Shown here in pieces: positions 1 through 9,888 of a DNA stretch of 64,000 nt (position 1 is its first letter; each line of letters opens with the position of its first letter). The translations under genes were made by a program, and so were the position numbers. The notes under the pieces were generated by a model. It worked only from the letters and a program-made list of their open reading frames with translations, was not told the origin of the DNA and made no database searches. The DNA is taken from assembly GCA_027531565.1 (NCBI GenBank), contig JAPZSB010000008.1:1-64000 (forward strand), given 5' to 3'. This stretch comes from Beijerinckiaceae bacterium. Its GTDB lineage: Bacteria; Pseudomonadota; Alphaproteobacteria; Rhizobiales; Beijerinckiaceae.

Positions 1-415
1 CGGTGAGGGGGCTCCGCCCATTGCCCCTCACCCGGTCTCGGGCTTCGCCCTCGACCACCCTCTCCCCGCGGGGCGGGGCGAGGGGGAGCGCACGACCGTC
101 TTCGCTATGGCTCTCACGCGCGCCCCGGCTCTCCCAGCACATTCCTCAACTCTTCCAGCCCGCCTCCCACCTCTCCCCCTCGGAGAGAGTTCGACGGCGC
201 GCAGCGGCGGCGGGTGAGGGGGCTCTTCCGGATGGCGGGGGGATCGGCACTCCGGATGAGGGGATCTCCACCCCCGGCGGCGAAAAATCCGGTGCAGCCG
301 GACCGTTCCCCTCATTCCGCCACATTGCCCTTGTCGGGGTGCGCTTGTATATCCCGGTGCATCAGGTTCACGCCGCAACCGGGGTTCCCTCGCGCGATGG
401 CGGAGTTTTCTCGGA
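1..415. repeat. Gene-free stretch with composite palindromic repeat
   Basis: No gene is supported here; the open frames lack family similarity. Positions about 22-222 hold a G+C-rich composite element. It begins with CCCCTCACCCGG, contains CCTCTCCCCGC and GGGGCGAGGGGG arms, and ends with CTCTCCCCCTCGG followed by GGCGGCGGGTGAGGGGG. The same start and end modules recur at about 17822-18046, with different central sequence. The terminal CCCCTCACCC and GGGTGAGGGG are inverted copies of one another. About 195 bases before lepB (222-415) show no clear promoter. The element resembles dispersed non-coding repeats common between genes of high-GC Hyphomicrobiales. Confidence 0.6.
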
Positions 416-1192
416 ATGGCGATGGATAACTTGCAGGAAAAACCCCAGGCCAAGGATACCGGCGGTCTGGGCGAAACGATCCGCGTGATCATCGAGGCGC
501 TGCTCATCGCGCTGGTGATCCGGACATTCGCCTTCCAGCCCTTCAACATTCCCTCGGGCTCGCTGATCCCGACCTTGCTGATCGGCGATTACCTCTTCGT
601 CTCGAAATACGCCTATGGCTATTCGAAGCATTCCTTCCCCTATTCCATCGCGCCGTTCGAAGGCCGGGTCTGGGGGGCGGAGCCGAAGCGCGGCGATATC
701 GCGGTGTTCAAGCTGCCGCGCGATGGCGAGACGGATTACATCAAGCGTGTCATCGGCCTGCCGGGTGACCGGGTGCAGCTGATCAACGGCCTCGTCTATA
801 TCAACGGCCAGCCGGTGAAGAAGGAGGCCGACGGCGTCTTCGAGGAGCGGGACCAGTTCGGCCGCGTCCTGCGGGTGCCACGCTTCCGCGAGACCCTGCC
901 GAATGGCGTGACCTACCACGTCAACGAGCGCGAGGGGAACCGTTCCTACTGGGACAACACCCCCGAATATCTCGTGCCGCCCGGCCATTATTTCATGATG
1001 GGCGACAACCGCGACAATTCCACCGACAGCCGCGATCAATCCGCGCAGGGCGTCGGCTTCGTGCCCTACGAGAATTTCGTCGGCCGCGCCGAGATGATCT
1101 TCTTCTCGATCGAGGAGGGCACGCCGCCCTGGATGATCTGGCGCTGGCCAAGCGAGGCCCGCTGGGGCCGCATCTTCCAGAAAATCCGCTGA
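416..1192 (+). CDS. lepB: Signal peptidase I
   Basis: Type I signal peptidase (258 aa), which cleaves signal peptides from Sec and Tat exported proteins on the outer face of the inner membrane. One N-terminal membrane segment (about residues 22-40) precedes the family serine motif PSGSLIPTLLIGDY, and the catalytic lysine lies in DYIKRVIGLPGD. The C-terminal GDNRDNSTDSR box is also canonical. The start is uncertain by two codons (416 or 422), because neither has a strong Shine-Dalgarno. The stop overlaps the rnc start by one base, and lepB-rnc-era-recO is the conserved alphaproteobacterial order, so the genes are probably co-transcribed. Confidence 0.97.
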   Translation: MAMDNLQEKPQAKDTGGLGETIRVIIEALLIALVIRTFAFQPFNIPSGSLIPTLLIGDYLFVSKYAYGYSKHSFPYSIAPFEGRVWGAEPKRGDIAVFKLPRDGETDYIKRVIGLPGDRVQLINGLVYINGQPVKKEADGVFEERDQFGRVLRVPRFRETLPNGVTYHVNEREGNRSYWDNTPEYLVPPGHYFMMGDNRDNSTDSRDQSAQGVGFVPYENFVGRAEMIFFSIEEGTPPWMIWRWPSEARWGRIFQKIR

Positions 1193-1920
1193 TGGCGGCG
1201 GACACGCCCTCGCTCGCCGCTCTCCAGCGCCGGCTGGGCTACCGGTTCACCGAGATCGGCCTGCTCGAGGAGGCGCTGACCCATGTCAGCGGCGCCGGGG
1301 CCGGACGCTCCTACCAGCGGCTGGAATTCCTCGGCGACCGCGTTCTCGGCCTGATCGTCTCGACCATGCTGTTCGAGGCCTTTCCGGAGGCACCGGAAGG
1401 CGAATTGTCGAAGCGCCTCGCCGATCTCGTCCGGAAGGAAAGCTGCGCGGCCATTGCGCGCGAATGGGGCCTCGGCGATCATCTCCGGATGGGCGAAGGC
1501 GAGATCCGTTCCGGCGCGCGCAAGCGCGAGGCCATTCTCGGGGATTCCTGCGAGGCGGTGATCGGCGCGGTGTTCCGCGATGGCGGGCTCGCGGCGGCGG
1601 ATATGCTGGTGCGCGCTGCCTGGACCGCGCGGATGCAGGCGCCGCTCTCGGTGCCGAAAGACGCGAAGACGCTGCTTCAGGAAATCGTGCAGGCCCGTGG
1701 CCTGCCGGTGCCGGCCTATCGCGATGTCGGGCGCAAGGGCCCGGATCACGCGCCGGTTTTCGAAATCGCCGTGCGGGTCGAGGGCCAGCCGGAAGTGATG
1801 GCCACCGGGCCGTCGAAACGTCAGGCCGAACGTGCCGCCGCCGAGAGATGGCTGCGCGCGGCGGGCCTGTGGCAGGAGGACGGGCAGGCTCGCCCGGGTG
1901 GACCGAAACAGAATGACTGA
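1192..1920 (+). CDS. rnc: Ribonuclease III
   Basis: Double-strand-specific endoribonuclease (242 aa) for rRNA precursor and mRNA processing. The signature RLEFLGDRVLGL (about residues 42-53) carries the metal-binding acidic residues, and the second acidic cluster is in GDSCEAVIGAVFRDGG. A C-terminal dsRNA-binding domain runs from roughly residue 158 (DAKTLLQEIVQ to the GPSKRQAERAAAE helix). The start ATG overlaps the lepB stop (TGATG), and the end overlaps era by 8 bases, which indicates translational coupling. Confidence 0.97.
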   Translation: MAADTPSLAALQRRLGYRFTEIGLLEEALTHVSGAGAGRSYQRLEFLGDRVLGLIVSTMLFEAFPEAPEGELSKRLADLVRKESCAAIAREWGLGDHLRMGEGEIRSGARKREAILGDSCEAVIGAVFRDGGLAAADMLVRAAWTARMQAPLSVPKDAKTLLQEIVQARGLPVPAYRDVGRKGPDHAPVFEIAVRVEGQPEVMATGPSKRQAERAAAERWLRAAGLWQEDGQARPGGPKQND

Positions 1921-2839
1921 TCCCGTGACCGAAAAGCCCACGCGCTGCGGCTTCGTTGCCCTGATCGGCGTGCCGAATGCCGGCAAGTCGACCCTGCTCA
2001 ACGCCCTTGTCGGCGCCAAGATCTCGATCGTCAGCCGCAAGGTCCAGACGACGCGCACGCAGATCCGGGGCATCGCCATGACCGGCCGGACGCAGGTGGT
2101 CTTCGTCGATACGCCCGGCATCTTCGCGCCGAAGCGCCGGCTGGAAAAGGCGATGGTCACCTCCGCCTGGGGCGGTGCCTCCGATGCCGATCGCGTCGGC
2201 GTGCTGATCGATGTCACCCATGCCGACAACGATGCCGAGCAGGCGCTCCTCGCCCAGCTCGGTGAGGTGCGGCAGCCGAAATTCCTGATCCTCAACAAGA
2301 TCGACCTCGTCCCGCACGAGAAACTGCTGGCCATCACCGCCGCGCTCAACGAACAGGTCGCCTTCGAGGCCACCTTCATGATCTCCGCCCTGCGCGGGCA
2401 TGGCGTGTCGAAGATCCTCGAATGGCTGGAAGAGCGGCTCCCGCCGGGCCCCTGGCTTTACCCGGAGGACGAGATTTCCGACGCCCCCCTGCGCTTTCTC
2501 GCGGCGGAGATCACCCGCGAGAAGATCTTCGAGCGGCTGCATGACGAACTGCCCTACCGCTCCACGGTGGAAACCGAGAAATGGACGGTGATGAAGAACG
2601 GCGATGTCCGCATCGACCAGACCATCTTCGTCGAGCGCGAGAGCCAGCGGAAGATCGTGCTCGGCGAGAAGGGCCAGACGATCAAGCGGATCGGCATGGC
2701 TGCCCGCAAGGAGATCGAGGAAGCCGCCGAGGCCAAGGTGCATCTGTTCCTCTTCGTGAAGGTGCGCGAGGACTGGGCCGAGGATCCCGAACGCTACCGC
2801 GAGATGGGGCTGGAATTCCCGCGCGAGCCGAAGCGCTGA
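1913..2839 (+). CDS. era: GTPase Era
   Basis: Essential GTPase that binds the 3' end of 16S rRNA during small-subunit maturation. The chosen start (ATG 1913) gives 308 aa, the usual family size; an upstream in-frame ATG at 1832 lies deep inside rnc and is not needed. GTPase motifs are present in order: GVPNAGKST (G1), DTPG (G3) and NKID (G4). The C-terminal KH domain is present with GEKGQTIKRIG. The overlap with rnc suggests coupled expression of two rRNA-maturation factors. Confidence 0.97.
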   Translation: MTDPVTEKPTRCGFVALIGVPNAGKSTLLNALVGAKISIVSRKVQTTRTQIRGIAMTGRTQVVFVDTPGIFAPKRRLEKAMVTSAWGGASDADRVGVLIDVTHADNDAEQALLAQLGEVRQPKFLILNKIDLVPHEKLLAITAALNEQVAFEATFMISALRGHGVSKILEWLEERLPPGPWLYPEDEISDAPLRFLAAEITREKIFERLHDELPYRSTVETEKWTVMKNGDVRIDQTIFVERESQRKIVLGEKGQTIKRIGMAARKEIEEAAEAKVHLFLFVKVREDWAEDPERYREMGLEFPREPKR

Positions 2840-2884
2840 GGCGCAGGCCGCGCGAGGCCCGGCAAACCCGGCAGGGAGGCCGCC

Positions 2885-3637
2885 ATGGAATGGCAGGATG
2901 AGGGGCTCATCCTTTCCGTGCGCCGCCACGGCGAGCGCGATGTCATTCTCGAGACCATGACCCGTGGCCATGGCCGGCATCTCGGGCTGGTCCGGGGTGG
3001 CCGCTCGGCACGGCAGGCTCCCGGTCTCCAGCCCGGCAACCGCGTGGCGCTGACCTGGCGCGCCCGGCTGGAAGAGCATCTCGGCCAGTTCACGGCCGAA
3101 CCGGTGCAGAGCCGCGCCGGCCTCGTCCTCTCCGATCCGCTGGCGCTGCATGCGGTCATGCATCTCGCCTCGCTGCTGCGGCTCATGCCGGAACGGCAGG
3201 TCCATGCCGGCCTCTACGAGGCGGCGGATGGCCTGTGCCAGCTTCTGGCCGAGCCGCTGCTGCTCGGCGCGGTCATGGTGCGGTTCGAGATCACCATCCT
3301 CGCCGAACTCGGCTTCGGGCTGGACCTCTCCGCCTGTGCGGCGACCGGTCGCACCGAGGGGCTGACCCATGTCTCGCCGAAATCCGGCCGGGCCGTCTCG
3401 GCCGGGGCGGCGGAACCGTACCGCGACCGCCTCCTGCCGCTCCCCGCCTTCCTGCTGGACGAGGGCCTAACCGGAGCGGATTCCGGCGCGATCGAGGCGG
3501 GATTCCGGCTCGCCGGATACTTTCTGGGGCGACATCTCTTCGGCCCGCGCGGAATCGACGCCACGGCGACCCGCCAGCCATTTCTGATGGTTCTGCGGGA
3601 ACGGCTCGCCATTTCATCAAACATCTCTAAAATTTGA
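2885..3637 (+). CDS. recO: DNA repair protein RecO
   Basis: Recombination mediator (250 aa) that helps load RecA in the RecFOR pathway. The N-terminal OB-fold begins with the family start MEWQDEGLILSVRRHGE, followed by a helical domain. The C-terminal block from CAATGRTEGLTHVSPKSGRAVS to RLLPLP matches alphaproteobacterial RecO, which lacks the four-cysteine zinc finger of other lineages. A GGGAGG Shine-Dalgarno lies just upstream of the ATG. It is last in the lepB-rnc-era-recO run; an AT-rich gap of about 60 bases follows before the next gene. Confidence 0.95.
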   Translation: MEWQDEGLILSVRRHGERDVILETMTRGHGRHLGLVRGGRSARQAPGLQPGNRVALTWRARLEEHLGQFTAEPVQSRAGLVLSDPLALHAVMHLASLLRLMPERQVHAGLYEAADGLCQLLAEPLLLGAVMVRFEITILAELGFGLDLSACAATGRTEGLTHVSPKSGRAVSAGAAEPYRDRLLPLPAFLLDEGLTGADSGAIEAGFRLAGYFLGRHLFGPRGIDATATRQPFLMVLRERLAISSNISKI

Positions 3638-3701
3638 TCGATTTCCGAAACCGCGCATTGCCTTCGTTTCCTACCCATTTGTTTGCTTCTCGCTGCTAGG
3701 A

Positions 3702-5093
3702 ATGAAAGCCAGAGGGAAGAACCCCCGGCAGGCGACACAGATGTTTCAGGCAATCAACCGTTGGGTTGACACGATCAGGGCGCGTTTCCAGCGCTTCGGC
3801 AGGGCCGAAGCGGGGACGTCTGCGGTGATCTTTGCCATGGCCCTCCCGACCATGCTGGCCGTCGGTGGTTTCGCCACCGACTACGCCTCGATGGCCGGCG
3901 CCCAGAACCGCCTCCAGCAGATCGTCGATGCGGCCGCGCTCGGCATTGCCCGCGAGATGTCGCTGTCCCCGATAACGCAGACCCGCGCCCAGAACCTGGC
4001 CGTGCGCTATGCCGAGGCCAATATCCCGGCCAACATCCCGCACAGGATCGCGATCACCGCGACGCTGATCGACAACAATGCGGCGGTGCGGGTCGAGGGC
4101 AGCCAGAATTTCTCGACGCCGTTCCGGACCTTCGAGAACGTGATCGGCGTCAGCAGCATCTCGGCTTCCGCCACCGCGCGGCCGGCCGGCGTGGCCGAGC
4201 AGATGAAGCTCTGCGTGCTCTCGCTGAACGGGACGCGGAATGCGGCGGTCAACCTGCGGAATGGCTCCACGCTGACCGCCAATGGCTGCATGATGCATTC
4301 CAATTCCCAGCACAGGAGCGCAGTTACGCTCGGCGAAGGATCCAAGCTGAAAGCGACCACGATCTGTGCCCGTGGCGGCATCAAGAACATCGGCTCCTCG
4401 GTCGAGGGCAATCTTGTCACCGATTGCCCCGAGATCAAGGATCCGCTGGCCAGCAAGCCCGAACCCGCAACCAGCCTGCTGTGCAAGACGTTGCCGAAAA
4501 AGATCGCCGGTGGTTCCTTCTCCTTCGATCCGGGCACCTATTGCGGCGGCATGCAGATCCATGGCACTGCCAAGGTCACCTTCAATCCGGGTGTCTATAT
4601 TTTCAAGGATGGGCCGCTCCGTGTCCAGAACACCGCCGAACTGCACGGCAACGGCGTGACCCTGTTCTTCACCGGCAAGAACGCCTATTTCCGCTTCGAG
4701 CATCAGGGCCTGATCAATCTTACGGCGCCTGTCAGCGGCGATACGGCCGGCATGTTGATCTGGGAGGGCAGCGGCATGATCGAGGAGGTTGCCGCGAAGA
4801 CCGATCCCCTCACCGGCACCACGACGACCGTGAAGATCACCAACCAGAACCGCATCACCTCGGACCGCGCCAAGGTGCTGACGGGGACGATCTATCTCAG
4901 GAAGGGCGCGCTGACGATCGACAGCAACCAACCCGTGGCCGATCAGTCGCCCTTCACGATCATGGTCATCGACCGTCTCGATCTCTTCGATGGCCCCAAC
5001 CTTGTGATCAATTCGAACTACCAGAATTCGCCGGTGCCGGTGCCCGTCGGCCTCGGGCCCACCGGCAACCAGAAACTCCATCTGGAGAAATAG
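3702..5093 (+). CDS. TadG/TadE-like pilus-assembly protein with extended extracytoplasmic domain
   Basis: The N-terminal half matches the TadE/TadG group: one hydrophobic segment ([19 protein letters not shown], about residues 36-55) followed by [20 protein letters not shown]. This anchors the protein in the inner membrane with a large periplasmic domain. From about residue 170 the sequence is rich in short beta-strand-like stretches (for example [13 protein letters not shown]) with several cysteines, suggesting a beta-helix-like domain. I do not recognise a more specific function. The start may be 3702 or the in-frame ATG at 3741. No other tad genes lie nearby, so this is an orphan copy. Confidence 0.75.
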   Translation: MKARGKNPRQATQMFQAINRWVDTIRARFQRFGRAEAGTSAVIFAMALPTMLAVGGFATDYASMAGAQNRLQQIVDAAALGIAREMSLSPITQTRAQNLAVRYAEANIPANIPHRIAITATLIDNNAAVRVEGSQNFSTPFRTFENVIGVSSISASATARPAGVAEQMKLCVLSLNGTRNAAVNLRNGSTLTANGCMMHSNSQHRSAVTLGEGSKLKATTICARGGIKNIGSSVEGNLVTDCPEIKDPLASKPEPATSLLCKTLPKKIAGGSFSFDPGTYCGGMQIHGTAKVTFNPGVYIFKDGPLRVQNTAELHGNGVTLFFTGKNAYFRFEHQGLINLTAPVSGDTAGMLIWEGSGMIEEVAAKTDPLTGTTTTVKITNQNRITSDRAKVLTGTIYLRKGALTIDSNQPVADQSPFTIMVIDRLDLFDGPNLVINSNYQNSPVPVPVGLGPTGNQKLHLEK

Positions 5094-5176
5094 CCGCACG
5101 CCTCGGGCGGGGATATCTCCCTTGCCTGCAAGGCAATCCCTTGTCGCGACTCGCATCCTCCGCTAACGCGGGAGGC

Positions 5177-7417
5177 ATGGGAAAACCGGTCGATCCACCG
5201 TCATCCGAGGGCGTCGAGGCCATCGCCTTGCGCGAGGCGCTCGAGGAGCGCTACCTCGCCTATGCGCTGTCCACGATCATGCATCGGGCGCTGCCGGATG
5301 CCCGGGACGGGCTGAAGCCGGTCCATCGCCGCATCCTCTACGGGATGCACCTGCTCCGGCTTGACCCGGCTGCCCCGTTCAAGAAAAGCGCGAAGATCGT
5401 CGGCGATGTGATGGGCACGTTCCATCCGCATGGCGACCAGGCGATCTACGACGCGCTGGTCCGGCTGGCGCAGGATTTCTCCTCGCGCTACCCGTTGGTC
5501 GACGGGCAGGGCAATTTCGGCAATATCGACGGCGACAGTGCCGCCGCCTACCGCTACACCGAAGCCCGGATGACCGAGGTCGCCCGGCTGCTGCTGCAGG
5601 GCATCGACGAGGACGGCGTCGTCTTCCGGCCGAATTATGACGGCCAGAACGAGGAGCCGGTCGTCCTGCCGGGCGCTTTCCCGAACCTGCTGGCCAACGG
5701 CGCGCAGGGCATCGCGGTGGGCATGGCGACGTCGATCCCGCCCCATAACGCGGCCGAACTCTGCGCTGCGGCCATCGCGCTGATCGACGATCCGCAGGCG
5801 AGCCACGAAGCCCTGATGCAGCTCGTGCCGGGCCCGGATTTCCCGACCGGAGGCATCATTGTCGAGGGGCCGGCCAGCCTCGCGGAAACCTACCGCACCG
5901 GTCGAGGCTCCATCCGCCTGCGTGCCCGCTGGCACAAGGAAGAGACCGGCCGCGGCGGCTATGTCGTGGTCATCACCGAGATCCCCTATCTCGTCCAGAA
6001 GAGCCGGCTGATCGAGAAGATCGCCGAGTTGCTCAACGAGAAGAAGCTGCCGCTCCTCGCCGATATCCGCGATGAATCCGCCGAGGATGTCCGCATCGTG
6101 CTCGAGCCCCGCGCCCGCACGGTCGAGGCGGAGCTTCTCATGGAGGCTTTGTTCAAGCTCACCGAGCTGGAAACGCGGTTCTCCGTGAACATGAATGTGC
6201 TGATCGACGGCAAGGTGCCGAAGGTTGTCGGCCTTGCCGAAGCCCTGCGCGCCTTCCTCGACCATCGCCGCGAGGTGCTGCTGCGCCGCTCGCGCTGGCG
6301 CCTCGGCAAGATCGAGGCCCGGCTGGAAATTCTCGGCGGCCTGCTCGTTGCCTTCCTCAATCTCGACGAGGTGATCCGCATCATCCGCGAGGAGGACGAG
6401 CCCAAGCCCGTCCTGATGAAGCGCTTCGATCTCACCGAGGTCCAGGCCAATGCCATCCTCGATACGCGCCTGCGCCAGCTGCGCAAGCTCGAGGAAATGG
6501 AACTGCGCGCCGAGCATGACGAATTGTCGAAGGAGAAGGCCAGCATCGAGGCGCTGCTCGGCTCCGAGGCGAAGCAATGGAAGACCGTGCGCTGGGAGAT
6601 CGGCGAGGTGGCGAAGGCCTTCTCGAAAGACACGCCGCTCGGCCGCCGCCGGTCGGATTTCGGCACCGCCTCGGATGTGCCGGTCGATGTGACCGAAGCG
6701 CTGATCGAGCGCGAGCCGATCACCGTCGTCGTCACGAAGAAGGGCTGGATCCGGGCCCTGAAAGGTCACGGCGTCGACCTGACCAACCTGCAATACAAGG
6801 GCGATGACGCGCTTGCCTTCGCCTTCCCGACCGAGACCACCGCGAAGGTCCTGCTCCTCGCCAGCGACGGCAAGGCCTTCACGCTCGACGCCTCGAAACT
6901 GCCGGGCGGCCGCGGCTTCGGCGAGCCGATCCGCCTCATGGTCGATCTCGATGCCGAGGCCGAGATCATGGCGGCCTTCCCCTATATGCCCGGGCAGAAA
7001 CGCATCGTCGTGGCCAAGGACGCGCGCGGCTTCATCGTCGCGGCGGATGATCTCGTCGCCAATACCCGCAAGGGGCGGCAGGTGATGAATGTCGACGGTG
7101 CCCGCCTCTGGCTGGTCGCGCCGGTCGAGGGCGACATGGTTGCCGTCATCGGCGAGAACCGCAAGCTGCTGGCCTTCCCGCTGTCGGAAATGCCGGAAAT
7201 GCCGCGCGGCAAGGGTGTTCGCCTCCAGCGCTACAAGGAGGGCGGCCTCGCCGATCTCCGCACCTTCTCGAGCGAAACCGGGCTGACCTGGCAGGACAGT
7301 GCCGGCCGCACCTTCACGCTCAAGGGCGATGACCTGAAGGAATGGCTCGGCCATCGCGCCGAATCCGGCCGGCTGCCCCCGAAAGGATTTCCGCGTTCGA
7401 ACCGCTTCACCGGATGA
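5177..7417 (+). CDS. parC: DNA topoisomerase IV subunit A
   Basis: Breakage-reunion subunit of topoisomerase IV, which decatenates sister chromosomes (746 aa from ATG 5177). This start is preferred over the long upstream open frame because GGAGG lies six bases before it and the protein begins with the family N-terminus. Seen motifs are [19 protein letters not shown], the quinolone-region stretch [18 protein letters not shown], and the catalytic tyrosine in [11 protein letters not shown]. The C-terminal third is a short beta-pinwheel region typical of ParC rather than GyrA. It stands alone, before a redox gene. Confidence 0.96.
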   Translation: MGKPVDPPSSEGVEAIALREALEERYLAYALSTIMHRALPDARDGLKPVHRRILYGMHLLRLDPAAPFKKSAKIVGDVMGTFHPHGDQAIYDALVRLAQDFSSRYPLVDGQGNFGNIDGDSAAAYRYTEARMTEVARLLLQGIDEDGVVFRPNYDGQNEEPVVLPGAFPNLLANGAQGIAVGMATSIPPHNAAELCAAAIALIDDPQASHEALMQLVPGPDFPTGGIIVEGPASLAETYRTGRGSIRLRARWHKEETGRGGYVVVITEIPYLVQKSRLIEKIAELLNEKKLPLLADIRDESAEDVRIVLEPRARTVEAELLMEALFKLTELETRFSVNMNVLIDGKVPKVVGLAEALRAFLDHRREVLLRRSRWRLGKIEARLEILGGLLVAFLNLDEVIRIIREEDEPKPVLMKRFDLTEVQANAILDTRLRQLRKLEEMELRAEHDELSKEKASIEALLGSEAKQWKTVRWEIGEVAKAFSKDTPLGRRRSDFGTASDVPVDVTEALIEREPITVVVTKKGWIRALKGHGVDLTNLQYKGDDALAFAFPTETTAKVLLLASDGKAFTLDASKLPGGRGFGEPIRLMVDLDAEAEIMAAFPYMPGQKRIVVAKDARGFIVAADDLVANTRKGRQVMNVDGARLWLVAPVEGDMVAVIGENRKLLAFPLSEMPEMPRGKGVRLQRYKEGGLADLRTFSSETGLTWQDSAGRTFTLKGDDLKEWLGHRAESGRLPPKGFPRSNRFTG

Positions 7418-7420
7418 TCG

Positions 7421-7444
7421 TTTCGCGTTTCATTGCGAAAACGC
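7421..7444. terminator. Possible hairpin after parC
   Basis: TTTCGC (7421-7426) pairs with GCGAAA (7435-7440), and the overlapping pair GCGTTT (7425-7430) / AAACGC (7439-7444) gives an alternative fold. The stem is short and is followed by an A/T-rich stretch. It could end the parC transcript or act as an operator for the next gene; the sequence does not decide. Confidence 0.3.
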
Positions 7445-7531
7445 AAAATAATACGGCATGATACACCCTTGATCCTTGCACAGATGCACCCGATCTAAAG
7501 GTCATCTGGTTATCAACAAGGGACATTCCCC

Positions 7532-8101
7532 ATGACGAAAGTCGCCATCGTTTATCATTCCGGTTACGGCCACACCGCCGTTGTTGCCGAGGCCGTGGCC
7601 GAAGGCGTGAAGCGCGCCGGCGGCACGCCGGACCTCATCCGCCTCGAAAGCGCCGGCCAGGATTTCGGCCCGGCTCTTGACGCCGTTTCCGCCGCCGATG
7701 CGGTGATCTTCGGCGCCCCGACCTATATGGGCGATGTCTCGGTGCCGCTCCGCGCCTTTTTCGAGGCCTCCTCGAAGATCTGGATGAGCGGTGGCTGGAA
7801 GGACAAGCTGGCCGGCGGCTTCACCAACGGCCTGACCTTCGGCGGCAACAAGGACCACACCATCACCTCGATGTGGATCCTCGCCATGCAGCACGGCATG
7901 CTCTGGGCGGGCCCCGGCGTGCCGCTCGGCAACATGGCCGGCAATTCCACCTCGGCGCCGGAAGCCCCGAACCGCATCGGCTCGGCCCTTGGCGTGATCA
8001 CCCAGTCCGACAATGCCGGCCCGGATGTGACGCCGCCGGCCGGCGACAAGGAATTCGCCCGCCTGCTCGGCGAGCGCATCGCCAAGCTTGCCGCCCGCTG
8101 A
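7532..8101 (+). CDS. Flavodoxin-fold NAD(P)H-quinone reductase family (WrbA-like)
   Basis: A 189-aa cytoplasmic flavoprotein of the WrbA/flavodoxin-like family, expected to bind FMN and reduce quinones or related substrates. The FMN phosphate loop is at the start (VYHSGYGHTAVVAEAV). GAPTYMGDVSVPLRAF and the GGNKDHTI to MQHGMLW region fit WrbA-type proteins, although the typical length is slightly longer. The 90 bases upstream are A/T-rich and likely hold its promoter. A G+C-rich hairpin follows the stop, so it is probably monocistronic. Confidence 0.85.
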   Translation: MTKVAIVYHSGYGHTAVVAEAVAEGVKRAGGTPDLIRLESAGQDFGPALDAVSAADAVIFGAPTYMGDVSVPLRAFFEASSKIWMSGGWKDKLAGGFTNGLTFGGNKDHTITSMWILAMQHGMLWAGPGVPLGNMAGNSTSAPEAPNRIGSALGVITQSDNAGPDVTPPAGDKEFARLLGERIAKLAAR

Positions 8102-8119
8102 TCGGCAGGCCAGACTGTC

Positions 8120-8142
8120 CGGGCGGGGGCCGTCCCCGCCCG
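8120..8142 (+). terminator. G+C-rich hairpin after the flavoprotein gene
   Basis: A perfect nine-base stem: CGGGCGGGG (8120-8128) pairs with CCCCGCCCG (8134-8142) across a five-base loop. No T-run follows, so it is at most a weak intrinsic terminator or an mRNA 3' stabiliser. It sits between the stop at 8101 and the next start at 8160. Confidence 0.45.
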
Positions 8143-8159
8143 CATCCTGCCGAGGCTCC

Positions 8160-8822
8160 ATGGAATCCGAAACGATCGACCGTCCGCGTCTGCTCTATTT
8201 CGCGGATACGATGTGTTCCTGGTGCTACGGCTTCGCGCCGGAAATGCAGCGCGTGCTGGAGCGTTTCCACCCGGAACTCGACCTGCTCGCCTTCAGCGGC
8301 GGGCTGCGGCCCTTCAATACCGAGCCTGTCTCCGACAGCATGCGCGCCATGCTCACCGAAACCTACGGGCGGATCGGCCAGCTGACCGGCCAGCCCTTCG
8401 GCACCTGCCCCTCGCTGACCCCCGGCTTCGTCTATGACAGCGAGCCCGCCTCCCGTGCCGTGGTGACGATGCGGAACATGGCCCCGGGCGATGACTACGC
8501 CTTCATGCTCGCCATCCAGCGCGCCTTCTATGCCGAGGGCGAGGATATCACCCGGCCGGACGTGCTGGCCCGCCATGCCGCCACGTTCGGCGTGCCCGAG
8601 GAGGCCTTCCTCGAAACCTTCTCCAGCGAGGCGATCCGTCAGGCGACCATGGCGGATTTCCAGGTCGCGCAGCAATTCGGCATCGATGGCTTCCCCACGC
8701 TCATCCTGCACCGCCAGCGCAGCACCGGCGACAATGCGCTGATGATGGTCAGTCAGGGCTATGCCAAGGCCGATGACGTGATCGAACGCCTCCGCGCGGC
8801 CCTCGACGCGGAAATCGGCTGA
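8160..8822 (+). CDS. DsbA-family thioredoxin-fold protein
   Basis: A 220-aa thioredoxin-fold protein related to the FrnE/2-hydroxychromene-2-carboxylate isomerase side of the DsbA superfamily. The redox motif CSWC (about residues 18-21) follows LLYFADTM, and the cis-proline loop is in DGFPTLILH near the C-terminus. No signal peptide is visible, so it is probably a cytoplasmic thiol-disulfide or glutathione-linked oxidoreductase. The ATG at 8160 is chosen because the homologous part begins there; the upstream in-frame ATG at 8088 would overlap the previous gene. Confidence 0.85.
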   Translation: MESETIDRPRLLYFADTMCSWCYGFAPEMQRVLERFHPELDLLAFSGGLRPFNTEPVSDSMRAMLTETYGRIGQLTGQPFGTCPSLTPGFVYDSEPASRAVVTMRNMAPGDDYAFMLAIQRAFYAEGEDITRPDVLARHAATFGVPEEAFLETFSSEAIRQATMADFQVAQQFGIDGFPTLILHRQRSTGDNALMMVSQGYAKADDVIERLRAALDAEIG

Positions 8823-9043
8823 GCGGGCGCGGGGAGCGCCCTGTTGATCCCGGGTTCATTTCCGTCATGGCCGGGCTTGGCCCGGCCATCCATGACTTTT
8901 CCTCGTTTTCGTGAAGTCGTGGATGCCCGCCCCAGGGGCGGGCATGACGGGTTGCAAGGCCAGCCTCCCGCCACTCCCCCTCGGGGAGAGGCCGATGATG
9001 CGCAGCATCGGCGGGTGAGGGGGCAGCGCCACACTCCTTCGAA
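8823..9043. repeat. Composite palindromic intergenic repeat (B then A module)
   Basis: Module B (about 8865-8950) is bounded by GTCATGGCCGGG and CGGGCATGACGG and contains two hairpin arms, GGCCGGGCTTGGCCCGGCC and GCCCGCCCCAGGGGCGGGC. Module A (about 8970-9022) has CTCCCCCTCGGGGAGAGG, then GCGCAGCATCGGCGGGTGAGGGGG. The same modules occur in the opposite order and orientation at 22795-22997. The block separates convergent genes and contains no credible coding sequence. Confidence 0.75.
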
Positions 9044-9793
9044 TCAACCCCCGGGCGGCTTCCCGAACCGCTCCCAGGCGAGCATGCCGAGCCGCTCCTG
9101 CGGGAGGAAGCGGGCCTTGTACGCCATCTTCCGTGAGCCCTCGACCCAATAGCCGAGATAGAGATAGGGCAGCCCGAAGGCCTTTGTCTTCGCGATATGG
9201 TCGAGGATCAGGAAGGTGCCGAGCGAGCGGTCCGCCAGGTCCGGATCATAGAAGGAATAGACCATCGACAGCCCGTCGGAGAGGATGTCGGTCAGGACGA
9301 CAGCGACCAGCTCCTCGCTGCCGGCCCGTCCGCTCGCGGGCTTGCGGTATTCCACCAGCCGCGTCTCGACATGGCTGTCCTCGATCATGGCGGCATAATC
9401 CAGCACGCTCATATCCACCATGCCGCCATCGGCATGGCGGGCATCGAGATAGCGGCGGAACAGCCCGTATTGCTCGGCCGTCGGCTGGTTGGAGATCATG
9501 CGGGCGCCGAGATCGGCATTCCGCGCCATGATCCGCCGGAAGCTGCGGTTCGGCTCGAATTCATTGACCAGCACCCGCACCGACACGCAGGCCCGGCAGG
9601 ATTCGCAGGCCGGGCGATACGCAATCGACTGGCTGCGGCGGAACCCGCCCTGCGTCAGGATCTCGTTGAGCTGGAAGGCGCGCTTGCCGACAAGATGGGT
9701 GAAGACCTTCCTCTCCTGCCGATCGGGAAGATACGGGCAGGGGGAGGGCGAGGTCAGGAAGAATTGCGGCGTGTCGCGCGGCTGGTCCGTCAT
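9044..9793 (-). CDS. bpt: Aspartate/glutamate leucyltransferase (ATE-type aminoacyl-tRNA-protein transferase)
   Basis: Transfers leucine from Leu-tRNA to N-terminal Asp or Glu of proteins, marking them for ClpAP in the N-degron pathway. The 249-aa length is usual. The N-terminal ATE domain contains [16 protein letters not shown] and the cysteine cluster ACESCRAC. The C-terminal domain has [19 protein letters not shown], the GNAT-like region of the family. The assignment as bacterial Bpt rather than eukaryotic-type arginyltransferase rests on known alphaproteobacterial practice. In many Hyphomicrobiales this gene lies close to hemB, as here, but two unrelated genes separate them. Confidence 0.93.
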   Translation of the reverse strand: MTDQPRDTPQFFLTSPSPCPYLPDRQERKVFTHLVGKRAFQLNEILTQGGFRRSQSIAYRPACESCRACVSVRVLVNEFEPNRSFRRIMARNADLGARMISNQPTAEQYGLFRRYLDARHADGGMVDMSVLDYAAMIEDSHVETRLVEYRKPASGRAGSEELVAVVLTDILSDGLSMVYSFYDPDLADRSLGTFLILDHIAKTKAFGLPYLYLGYWVEGSRKMAYKARFLPQERLGMLAWERFGKPPGG

Positions 9794-9888
9794 CGGCGTC
9801 GAAAAATGGCAAGGCCTCCATCATTGGCCAAGGCGCTGCCTTCGGCAAGGGGGCCCTGCCGGTCTTTCCTGCGGCAAAATGCTGGGTC

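Noticed and set aside
1286-3370. Long antisense open frame (694 aa) opposite rnc, era and recO
   Set aside because: High-GC codon usage leaves long antisense frames; three well-supported genes lie on the + strand and the antisense protein shows no domain.
5201-7354. Antisense open frame of 717 aa opposite parC
   Set aside because: Fully inside parC; composition is low-complexity with no recognisable motifs.
8865-9022. Possible CRISPR array or tandem repeat
   Set aside because: Repeats are palindromic modules with no regular repeat-spacer units; no cas gene is near.
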